From Bacteroides oleiciplenus YIT 12058 (GTDB taxonomy: Bacteria > Bacteroidota > Bacteroidia > Bacteroidales > Bacteroidaceae): a stretch of 64,000 nucleotides of DNA. This document shows, one piece after another, positions 41,810 to 50,608 of the stretch (the stretch's first letter is position 1; each line of letters begins with the position of its first letter). Location: positions 682,485 to 746,484 of the forward strand of contig NZ_JH992944.1 in NCBI RefSeq assembly GCF_000315485.1. The letters run 5' to 3'. The position numbers and the translations under genes are program-made. Below the pieces are notes generated by a model. That model had not been told where the DNA came from. It did not search any database and saw nothing but the letters and a program-made list of their open reading frames with translations.

Positions 41810-44158
41810 TTAGAACGGATAACCAATAGCAAAATGCCATGCCATACCATCTTTAAACTTCGGAATATTATAGTACCCCTTCTTTCCTGTTTCATACGGA
41901 TCATGCAGTGCCACACCCCAGTCCAAACGGAACACAAGGAAATCCAGGTCGTACCGAAGACCAGCACCTGTGCCCAAAGCAATTTGTTTCGGGAAATTCT
42001 TCAAAGTGAGCTCTCCATTGGGCCTGGCATCATCCTTACGCATCAGCCAGACATTACCGGCATCAAGAAAGACAGCACCGTGTAAGTCACCAAGAATACG
42101 GAAACGATATTCCACGTTTGCCTCCATACGGATGTCACCCACGTGATTGATGTAAGAATACTTCTTCTCCTTATCAGGCGGATAACCACCGGGCCCGATG
42201 CTACGAGCGGAATAGGCACGGATACTGTTGGCACCACCGATATAGAACTGCTCGGTATAAGGTGCAGTCGTAGCATTTCCATACGACCAGATTACTCCGC
42301 CCGCGATGCGGGAAGCAATCATCTGATTCTTGTCTATCCGATAATGGTAGCGGAATTCCGAGTTCAACTTCAGGAACTGAGCAAAAGGTACCCCCAGCAG
42401 TTTCTTATCTTTTTTACTGAACGATTCTCCAAATGCCCGGTAAATCAAAGAAGTCAGGTTACCGGCAGAAGCAACCGTAGTCTGCCACCAGATAGGATTA
42501 CGCACGCCACGGAGAGAGGCATTATCATAGGTATAAGTATACTCCATCTTGGGAATAAACTGATTACGGAGGCTGATGTAAAGTGCAGGATTCTGAGCCT
42601 GTATGGTATCAAAAGCTGCAGTCGGATTACGAAGCACATTGAATGTCAACTGGAAGGGCGTGATGCTATGCTTACGAGTAGGCACAGGCTGAAAGTCATA
42701 CGTAACATTTCCACCAAAGGCGAGCAACTTGTAGTACTTAGCACGGTTCATCTGGTCTATGTAGACACGGAAAGTGGTGGAAGCCGGAAAGTCATACTCC
42801 TTATCGCCCATACGGGGAAAGACGATGCGTGGGAAAGTAAGTGCAGAGGATACCCCCAACTCATAGCTATTCATCAACGAACTACTGTTTTTACCCGTCT
42901 GCCATTCATAAGAACCATTTACTTTCACATTCCAGGTTTCGCCTCCACCGAAGACATTGTTTTTTGTTACGGTGAAGGCGGCACCGGGACCTGTCTGATT
43001 ATTACTTTTCATGGTGACGTTGAAGTCAAACTCAGCATCGTACGGTTTATCCAGCATGGCGCGGATATTCACGTCAAGAGTATCGGAAACGAGTGCCGTA
43101 TCGCGAGGCGTGTACTGCATCTCCAGATAGCGAAAAATACCCACACTAGCCAAACGCTCCTGGATACGGGTCTGCCGATACTGGCTGTACAATTTGTCCG
43201 GGCGATGGCGCATGCCTCCTTTATCCAGTTCCTGACGTTTTCTCTGGTACCCCTGATAGTGCAACCAGCGATAAAGCATATTGGGGCGTACTTTTAGTTT
43301 ATCGTAGTAGTGTATCCAGAAAGTCTTATAATAAAGGCTATCATTGGGCATCTGCCCCTGCGGACCATGAAGATAGAAATTGGTATTTCCAACAAAGAAA
43401 GGCCGTTCGGCGTCTTTCGGTAAACCGGGAACAGGTATCATGCGCAGACTGACGTGCCCGCCGGGGACAAGTGTTGTGTCTGCCTGATAAGTCAGATAGT
43501 CGGGACGGAAATAGTAATAGCCCATATTGCGCAGCAGACCACTGATACGGGTGCGCTCGCCATCGAGGTCGGTGACGTTGAATTGTTCGCCTGGGCTGAT
43601 GAGGGAGCGGCGACGCCCCAGATTGATAATGCGCATAGTGGTATCGTTGAAACCGCGATAATAAACGGTATCAATGAAGTACGGGTTGCGCATGTCGACG
43701 GTGTATTGCAACTTAGCTTTCAGACTGTCCTTGGGATTGACAAAGGTTTGATAGCTGACTGTACCGTTGAAGTAACCGTAATCGTGCAGGATATTGGTTG
43801 CTACTTTCTGACGAATATCCGGATTGACAGTGGACAAGAACACAGGAGTAGCGGCAAAGCGGTTGAATATCCACTTGCCGAAACCTTTCTTATACTTACT
43901 GAAACCATTGTACACCCACAATCCGAAAGGAAAAGGTATACGGTATTCGGAGCTACCAAGCAGAGAGTTGTTGGGAGCTTTAGCAAGGGCTGCTTCCACT
44001 TCTTCCATTGCCGTCACACCGACCGAAGTCACAGACCGGTTCTCCACTATCATCGGCTTTTGTCCGGTGTAGAGCACTTCGCCTTCGGGCAGGTGCTTAG
44101 TGGTGGAGCAGGCTGCCAGAAGCAGAGTTGCAATGAGTATATATACAAGTTTCTTCAT
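41810..44158 (-). CDS. tamL: TamL-type BamA/TamA family outer-membrane lipoprotein
   Basis: The 782-residue protein has a lipoprotein signal ('LIATLLLAACSTTKHLPEGE'), unlike classical TamA, as reported for TamL of Bacteroidota. POTRA-like repeats are in the first 400 residues and the Omp85 barrel follows; the L6-loop type motif is near 'IRAYSARSIGPGGYPPD'. The chain ends 'WHFAIGYPF'. Omp85 proteins insert or transport outer-membrane material. It lies 57 bp after tamB, and both run on the minus strand as one unit. Confidence 0.88.
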   Translation of the reverse strand: MKKLVYILIATLLLAACSTTKHLPEGEVLYTGQKPMIVENRSVTSVGVTAMEEVEAALAKAPNNSLLGSSEYRIPFPFGLWVYNGFSKYKKGFGKWIFNRFAATPVFLSTVNPDIRQKVATNILHDYGYFNGTVSYQTFVNPKDSLKAKLQYTVDMRNPYFIDTVYYRGFNDTTMRIINLGRRRSLISPGEQFNVTDLDGERTRISGLLRNMGYYYFRPDYLTYQADTTLVPGGHVSLRMIPVPGLPKDAERPFFVGNTNFYLHGPQGQMPNDSLYYKTFWIHYYDKLKVRPNMLYRWLHYQGYQRKRQELDKGGMRHRPDKLYSQYRQTRIQERLASVGIFRYLEMQYTPRDTALVSDTLDVNIRAMLDKPYDAEFDFNVTMKSNNQTGPGAAFTVTKNNVFGGGETWNVKVNGSYEWQTGKNSSSLMNSYELGVSSALTFPRIVFPRMGDKEYDFPASTTFRVYIDQMNRAKYYKLLAFGGNVTYDFQPVPTRKHSITPFQLTFNVLRNPTAAFDTIQAQNPALYISLRNQFIPKMEYTYTYDNASLRGVRNPIWWQTTVASAGNLTSLIYRAFGESFSKKDKKLLGVPFAQFLKLNSEFRYHYRIDKNQMIASRIAGGVIWSYGNATTAPYTEQFYIGGANSIRAYSARSIGPGGYPPDKEKKYSYINHVGDIRMEANVEYRFRILGDLHGAVFLDAGNVWLMRKDDARPNGELTLKNFPKQIALGTGAGLRYDLDFLVFRLDWGVALHDPYETGKKGYYNIPKFKDGMAWHFAIGYPF

Positions 44159-44215
44159 CTTCTTTGCTTTATGTTTGCAGGCGTAATTATTCGCCCCTAC
44201 AAGTTATCATTCATG

Positions 44216-47200
44216 TTATTCACTGACCGGCTCTATTTTCTTCTTCCTTTTGAAAATGAATAACTCACTCAGCTTGTCCATCTTACGGCGGAGCACAAGC
44301 CCAACACCCGTCTCAGTGATTTCACCATCAAGCACACTTTCATAGTTCTTGTTGTGGAAGACGCGAACGTAACGCGTTCCACTATTATCCAGTCGATATT
44401 CCAGTGAGATATTATCGATAAACGACTCAACGTCATTCGTGGCATTAGCACCGCTGGACACTTTTCCACCGATAATAACCTGCACACGGTCATTAAAGAA
44501 ACGTTGCGAATAACGGAAACTATAATCCGTTTGCTTATCACCTGTTTCGGCAGCGGTACGGTCCTCAATGCCAACGCTGAGGGAGGCATTCTTAAGGTTT
44601 CCTGTTAATGAATTAATCTGGCTTTGCAGTACACTGTTCAATGCAGAGCCCATAGTCAGACCACCGCCTTTTCCACTATTGTACAAATACATACCTGTGG
44701 CAAGCATGGTGATGGCCTGTTTACTTCGTTCGTCTGCACTCATTGCCACCAGTTCATTCTGCACGCTGGCATCCTCGGGTGCGCTGAGGTTGAAACTCAG
44801 GTCGGGGTTTTCCAGACTGTTCTTAATACTGATGGACACATCGAAGTTTACCATGCGCGAGCCACTATTGTCATCGCCATCGGAGACGGAAGCGCGGACA
44901 CGTTCCGTGGCAGTCAGGTTCAGTTTGGGGTTCATCGGATTCCCCGTCCAGTCCACATAACTACCATTGGTGAACTGGAACTCTTTCAAAGGAATAACAG
45001 GCAAAGCGTACTTCATCATACCACCAATTAAGGTGTAACGACCGGACAATGTGAGATCTCCTTGCGGAGTATATTGCAGATTCAAGTCTCCTCCACCCTC
45101 AAGTTCCACACGGCTGCTGCGGTCGGGACTGAGGTCGGCACGCAAGCGCACAGCATCGTCAATATGCACGGACATCAACATATCCATACCACCGAGGGAC
45201 ATTGTAGGCACTTCAGCCTGCTGCACCGAAGTGGTGTCCGTGAAAGAAGTGAACTTCACAAGTTCACCCAAACGGTCTTCCACCGTCAACGGAGAATCGG
45301 TCAGCACATAAGTCACATCCGTATTGCCCAGCAGATTCATGTTCCCACGCATAGTCAACGCATCAAGCGGACCACGCACAGTGGCATTCAAGTCGACAAA
45401 GATTTTACCGTAGAGCATGCTTTCCTTGGTACGGGGCGCATCAAGCAAAGTATAATTTTGGGCGCGCAGATTCAGCTTTGCGGTCGGCTTCTCCATATTG
45501 CGGAAGTCTACATTACCGTCTATCGTAAAGGGATTACGACTGGTGGTGTATATGGCAAACTTATTAAATACAAGCTGATTGTCTTCTATCCTCAGCGGAC
45601 GGTTATCGAACCAGTAGCGTGCACCTGCCTGGCGGGCATAGACCGATACGCTATCCAGCGAAAGTTCTCCGCTCAACTTCGGCTTTTCCATAGCACCACT
45701 GATGTAGAGACCTCCGTCAATGTCACCTGTGAGGGCGACCATGCGGTCAGGAATGAAAGCATTAGCGAGAGAGAGCGGGAAATGTTCGAAGGTGGTGTTG
45801 ACATCGATGGAATCGCGCCCGCTCTTCTGCGTCAGCACGGCGTCGGCAGTCAATACTTCCTGATCTCCCGAACGGAAATAAGCATTTAGGTAATGAGTAC
45901 CCGCATCACCCGGCAACCATGTGGCACCCAGTCCGATATTACCTACCGGTTGGCGTTCGTAAGTCAGGTTTTCCACACCGGCTTCTGCCGATACTTGCAG
46001 TGAAGTAGCCGTCTGTATATAGTTTGCTTCTGCTGAGAAAAGTCCTGTTATCCGTGGCATATAAGGCAGGATACCACTCAGTTTATCCAAGCGGAAACGG
46101 ACTAATTCCAGATTGATGTTCTGCAAAGAAACGGTGTCCGATCTGTCGGACTGCATACGAAAACAGAGACCGTCATTACTGTCCATATCCACATTGGCAT
46201 AGACGCGCATATTCTTATGCAAGTAAATCCAGTCGTTGCCATCCACAAAGTGAAACTTCTGGAAAGCGATGATAGGTTCGGCAGGCGTCAGACGGAAGGC
46301 AATGCCATTGCCTCTGCCTCTCCCTTCGATGAGTGGACGGGCATTAATACCAAGATCAAGCCCTGTGTCACCCTTATCATCTACATAGTTCAAAGTCAGT
46401 TCCGCATCGTCATTACGAATTTCACCGGTCAACGTGCTACGGAATACGACCTGAGGATTCTTCGGACCATTGATAACGCCACCCTGCAACTTCATGCGGG
46501 CAGTATCCTGACTAATAGCAAAGAAGATGGTGTCCAACTGCAAAGAGTCCATGCGCAAACCGTGTATAGCAGTGCGACCGTTAATACCTCGCCGGGGTGT
46601 AGTGCCAAATCGCAAAGTTAAATCATTGAAAGAAATATCCTTCGTTGCCAGAAAGTAACTGACGGGGTTTTGCTGACCCGCTTTCAGCTGCATGCCTGCC
46701 GAGGGCAATGCACGCCGCAGTTCGGCATGATCGAGTTGTTTCTGCTCTATTTGTTTAGTGAGAAGTGTGGCAAAGGCGGTACCTTGATCCAGCAGTTTCT
46801 TCAAGGTACTGCGAGCACGGAACTGGAAATCAAGGTCACCAGCATCCAGTTTCATCTTAATAGAGTCGTGGCGTGCTTCTGCACCAAGACTGAAAGCAAT
46901 AGGATGACTCAACGGTTTAGGAGAAATGCCCAACTCATATAAGCCAACTTCTTCCACATTCATATCAATTCTACCATCCAGATACTTACGATCCAGATGC
47001 ATATCAGCATCCGCCCGCATCTTCAACAGAGGATTATCACTTGCCAGATGTACGGTAGCGAGAGCAGATTTCAGTCCTGCTGTCAGGTCTATGCCAGAGA
47101 CATTCCAATGACCATATTGTAACTCGCTGAGAGATGCTTTCAAGATAGCCGTAGTGTGATGATTGGCGGGATCGAAACCCTGGCCTTTTGCAGCAACCTT

Positions 47201-48853
47201 TGCCGAAAGAGTATAAATAGAGTCTTTGGGTAGGAAATGATGTAGTTGCAGGGCATCTATACTGAAATCGGCTTGATAGGCTTCTGTGGCGGTATTATAG
47301 TGAGCCAGCAGATTCAGTATACCTTCGCTTTCTTGCAATTTCAATGTGGCGTCATACTTGGGACCATCCATACCAAGACGCGCTTTCAGGTGCATACTGT
47401 CCGGCACTACAATGGAACCATCCGGGGTGAGACCTGTCAACCCTGTGAGGAAATTCAGGTTCTGTGTACGAATGTCGAAGTCAATACTTCCGTTTCGCGT
47501 CAGACTATCAGTGAGATTCCATATTTCGCCGCCACCGTCCAGGGTAAAAGCGCCCGGCAGGTCGATGTTAAAGCGAGAAATCTGCATTTGCTTGAAGTTA
47601 CCCTCTGTGCCGGCACGGATGACGAGTGGGCGGAAGGGATAGGCTTCTTTAAAAGTTTCGGGCAGCCCACCGGCAAAAAGCAGAACATCTTGCTTGCCGA
47701 TGCGGGCATTGAAACGAGCGGTCAATCGCCCGGTAGTGGGGATATCCACCAGTTCCCAATAAGTTTGTGCGGTGAAGTCCATCTCGCTGTGCGGAGTAAG
47801 TAGGCGCAAGTAGGGCACCTGTATCACAGTGGAGTCAGCAAACACACGTCCCGTCAGTGAAGTGACGCTCAGACCGGAACGCTCGCTCATGGAAAATTCG
47901 CGAATAACGGCGTTAATATTATGTCCGGCATAAAGCACGGAATCTACACCAATTTGTATATCCCGCAAAGCGATGTGTGAAGCATCGAAACCCGGAGTAG
48001 GCTTCACGATGGTGCTATCGGCGTTTGCAAGACTACCTGTATCAATAAGGCTATTCAGTGCATTGACAAGCCGGTTGCCTGTATCATAATTCACAGATGT
48101 ACCGCTGAGTTGGAATTGCCTGAAGCCATAAATCTGACGCCCGAGGTCGGCGGTGGCATCATCTATCTCCGCTTCGCCTAAGCGAGCTGCAAGGTTCATA
48201 GAATCAAGCGGCATCTGCAGGTCTACGGAGACGTTTTTCAATGCCAGTTTGTGCAACGCCACTTTCCAGTTGAGGGCAGTGGTAGTGGTATCCGGCTCGG
48301 TAGTAGTGGTGTCATTCATCACTACCAGCATGTGAGTATCGCTCAATTCTATACGGTTGAGGACGGCATCTTCCGTCTTCAGATTAATTCCGTGGCTTTC
48401 AAGGAAGAAGCGTCCCAACACACCTTTCAGTTGCATACCCTCTATCAGATTGGCAGAGTTCAAAGAAACGCCTTTCAGCGTTACTTCGTCCACCTCTACC
48501 TGTCCTCGTATCAAGGGCCATGCCTGAACACGCACGTTCAGACTTTCGAGCAACAGCAACGTGTCGGAAACCTGTTCCAAAGCAAGGGAGTCACCAGGAA
48601 CGGAAGGTACCTGTTTGCCTGTCTGCACAGGCTGAATAACCTGCACGCCACGCACCAATAAGTTCAGCGGGAAGCGGAGATCAATTCGCTGGACGGATAT
48701 ATCCATACCCGTAGCGTCGGATACGATGGCAGTCGCCTGTTTACGTATCAGGTTTTGTACGGGAGGCACATAAAGCAATACCATCAGTATTACAAATAAT
48801 ATAATCGGAGTGAGCAGTATCCACACTACCCATTTTATCCATTTTCTTCTCAT
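44216..48853 (-). CDS. tamB: TamB-type translocation and assembly protein
   Basis: The 1545-residue protein has one N-terminal membrane helix ('WVVWILLTPIILFVILMVLL', about 8-27), then a very long repeating beta structure typical of AsmA-like bridge proteins. The C-terminal DUF490 region is seen with 'DLTLSGRYTLIGGMMKYALP' and 'PKLNLTATERVRA'. TamB-like proteins span the periplasm and are thought to move phospholipids or help barrel assembly. It is the largest gene of the window and pairs with tamL downstream. Confidence 0.9.
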   Translation of the reverse strand: MRRKWIKWVVWILLTPIILFVILMVLLYVPPVQNLIRKQATAIVSDATGMDISVQRIDLRFPLNLLVRGVQVIQPVQTGKQVPSVPGDSLALEQVSDTLLLLESLNVRVQAWPLIRGQVEVDEVTLKGVSLNSANLIEGMQLKGVLGRFFLESHGINLKTEDAVLNRIELSDTHMLVVMNDTTTTEPDTTTTALNWKVALHKLALKNVSVDLQMPLDSMNLAARLGEAEIDDATADLGRQIYGFRQFQLSGTSVNYDTGNRLVNALNSLIDTGSLANADSTIVKPTPGFDASHIALRDIQIGVDSVLYAGHNINAVIREFSMSERSGLSVTSLTGRVFADSTVIQVPYLRLLTPHSEMDFTAQTYWELVDIPTTGRLTARFNARIGKQDVLLFAGGLPETFKEAYPFRPLVIRAGTEGNFKQMQISRFNIDLPGAFTLDGGGEIWNLTDSLTRNGSIDFDIRTQNLNFLTGLTGLTPDGSIVVPDSMHLKARLGMDGPKYDATLKLQESEGILNLLAHYNTATEAYQADFSIDALQLHHFLPKDSIYTLSAKVAAKGQGFDPANHHTTAILKASLSELQYGHWNVSGIDLTAGLKSALATVHLASDNPLLKMRADADMHLDRKYLDGRIDMNVEEVGLYELGISPKPLSHPIAFSLGAEARHDSIKMKLDAGDLDFQFRARSTLKKLLDQGTAFATLLTKQIEQKQLDHAELRRALPSAGMQLKAGQQNPVSYFLATKDISFNDLTLRFGTTPRRGINGRTAIHGLRMDSLQLDTIFFAISQDTARMKLQGGVINGPKNPQVVFRSTLTGEIRNDDAELTLNYVDDKGDTGLDLGINARPLIEGRGRGNGIAFRLTPAEPIIAFQKFHFVDGNDWIYLHKNMRVYANVDMDSNDGLCFRMQSDRSDTVSLQNINLELVRFRLDKLSGILPYMPRITGLFSAEANYIQTATSLQVSAEAGVENLTYERQPVGNIGLGATWLPGDAGTHYLNAYFRSGDQEVLTADAVLTQKSGRDSIDVNTTFEHFPLSLANAFIPDRMVALTGDIDGGLYISGAMEKPKLSGELSLDSVSVYARQAGARYWFDNRPLRIEDNQLVFNKFAIYTTSRNPFTIDGNVDFRNMEKPTAKLNLRAQNYTLLDAPRTKESMLYGKIFVDLNATVRGPLDALTMRGNMNLLGNTDVTYVLTDSPLTVEDRLGELVKFTSFTDTTSVQQAEVPTMSLGGMDMLMSVHIDDAVRLRADLSPDRSSRVELEGGGDLNLQYTPQGDLTLSGRYTLIGGMMKYALPVIPLKEFQFTNGSYVDWTGNPMNPKLNLTATERVRASVSDGDDNSGSRMVNFDVSISIKNSLENPDLSFNLSAPEDASVQNELVAMSADERSKQAITMLATGMYLYNSGKGGGLTMGSALNSVLQSQINSLTGNLKNASLSVGIEDRTAAETGDKQTDYSFRYSQRFFNDRVQVIIGGKVSSGANATNDVESFIDNISLEYRLDNSGTRYVRVFHNKNYESVLDGEITETGVGLVLRRKMDKLSELFIFKRKKKIEPVSE

Positions 48854-48943
48854 GAGAGTATCATTCGATAGTCAGTGTTTAAATCGTTACAAAGTAAACA
48901 AATTCTCTCGACATTTGGTTGTTACATAAGAGAAAAAGGCTAT

Positions 48944-50494
48944 TTATTCCACTATCCAGCGTTCTATATTCCGGATTTTATTATTAAAGTTTACTCCTAT
49001 TTTGAAGACACGGCGCTGATTGGTGGCAAAAGAAAGCGCATGTTTCTCTTCATTCATCTGTGCCACCACCTCTTCAGCCGTACCTTCCGGCATGAACTTC
49101 ATAATGTAAATGTAGCTGTCTGTTTGCAGTATGAGATCAATACACTCCTTACTACTATGATATTCAACCTCGATAGAAAAACTCATAAGGCGAAAAACAA
49201 CGAAGAGCATGTTCCGGCAGTGCAGTTCCGAAGCGCATGCAAGTCCATGAGGCGTGCCTGCAAAAAAGCTTTGCAAACGGTGGAAGAAAGCATTAGGCTG
49301 CCCCATGCGCACTTCATGCACACACTTCTGTATCTCGAACGCCGCTTCCGTTTTATTGAAGCGTGTGTGGAATGATAACAGAAAGTTCATAAACCCCTGT
49401 TCTACTTCACAGTCCGGGAAGCCCAAGGTGCAGAGTTTCAGGCTGGGATCGTAATCTCTGATGGTAAGATACCCGGTCTGGTAAAATACAGATACTGGAT
49501 TATCGGATGAAGCATGTATCCCCATCAACACACTTTCGGGAACTCCTATATTCAGAATCTCATCCAAATCATAAGAGGACTTTTTCAACAATTCAGTAAG
49601 GTAGGCCGATGCATCGGTTATCAACCGGTAATTCCCAAATGCCTTACTCTTTAAAGCATTAAACAGACTAAACGGATTATATACCTCCAAAGCATCGTGT
49701 CCGAAGTGGTATCCACCATAATGTTTCCGCAATTCGGCATACGCTTCGGCCGGTGTAATCTCTCTTGCAGTCGCCAGTTTATTGATTTCAGAGGTGAAAT
49801 TATCGCGCAACTCTTGCTCGCTAATGCCGCAGATGTCCGCATACTCAGTCTGCATGGAGATATCAATCATATTGTCCAGACCACTAAAAGCACCAGAATC
49901 GCCCATCCGGGAGGTTCCGACCAGCAGGGTAAATTCAATATGCTCATCAGCATTCTTCGTCACACAATAAAAGGCTTCCAGCATATTACGAAAACTTTCA
50001 CACAGCGTTTCGTTGCCCATAGCGTCAAGTACGGGCTTGTCATATCCATCTACTAAAATGACTACCCGCTGTCCTTCTTTGAGGCAGGCTTGCTCTATAA
50101 TCCCCGCAAAGCGTATGGGTAATGACTTTTCTACAGTCTCCGTCCCATAACGTTTTTCCCACTCTGCCAACGTTCCATTCAGCTGATTCTCCAAACTATC
50201 CTGTGTATCATACTTCTGTACACTCAAATCCAGATGCAGCACAGGGCGCACCGTCCACTCCTTTTCCAAAGTTTCTATGGCAAGGCCTTCGAATAGCTCT
50301 TTTTTGCCGAGAAAGAAAGCTTCCAGCATGCTCACAAGCAGACTCTTCCCGAAACGACGCGGACGGTGAAGGAAGTAGTGACTGCCCGCATTTATCATTT
50401 TATAAATCTGTGCAGTCTTATCTACATAGAAGTAGCCTTCGCTCCGCAATTTCCCGAAGCCCCGAATGCCAACCGGATATTTATTTTCGCTCAT
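48944..50494 (-). CDS. AAA-ATPase-like / PD-(D/E)XK (DUF1703-type) protein with degenerate active sites
   Basis: The 516-residue protein belongs to the large Bacteroidota family with an N-terminal AAA-ATPase-like domain and a C-terminal PD-(D/E)XK-like domain. The Walker A loop is intact ('RPRRFGKSLLVS', 44-55). The usual 'VDEYDKP' Walker B reads 'VDGYDKP' (148-154), so the catalytic Glu is Gly. In the nuclease part the usual E-x-K of 'YIMEFK' is 'YIMKFM' (466-468), although Asp453 is kept. The 'GVNF' and 'IERW' ends are normal. The open frame is otherwise intact, so this may be a binding-only form or an early pseudogene. The family's function is not firmly established. Confidence 0.85.
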   Translation of the reverse strand: MSENKYPVGIRGFGKLRSEGYFYVDKTAQIYKMINAGSHYFLHRPRRFGKSLLVSMLEAFFLGKKELFEGLAIETLEKEWTVRPVLHLDLSVQKYDTQDSLENQLNGTLAEWEKRYGTETVEKSLPIRFAGIIEQACLKEGQRVVILVDGYDKPVLDAMGNETLCESFRNMLEAFYCVTKNADEHIEFTLLVGTSRMGDSGAFSGLDNMIDISMQTEYADICGISEQELRDNFTSEINKLATAREITPAEAYAELRKHYGGYHFGHDALEVYNPFSLFNALKSKAFGNYRLITDASAYLTELLKKSSYDLDEILNIGVPESVLMGIHASSDNPVSVFYQTGYLTIRDYDPSLKLCTLGFPDCEVEQGFMNFLLSFHTRFNKTEAAFEIQKCVHEVRMGQPNAFFHRLQSFFAGTPHGLACASELHCRNMLFVVFRLMSFSIEVEYHSSKECIDLILQTDSYIYIMKFMPEGTAEEVVAQMNEEKHALSFATNQRRVFKIGVNFNNKIRNIERWIVE

Positions 50495-50608
50495 AATACT
50501 CTGAATTTATTCATTTTAGACAAAGATACGCCTTTATAATGGAATAGTAACCTTTTTCCGGCAGATAGATTTCAGCCAGATAAAGCAGAAGCCAACAATG
50601 AATCTATT

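Noticed and set aside
42143..43297. 384-codon plus-strand frame opposite tamL
   Set aside because: Shadow of the conserved Omp85 gene; no family match or promoter.
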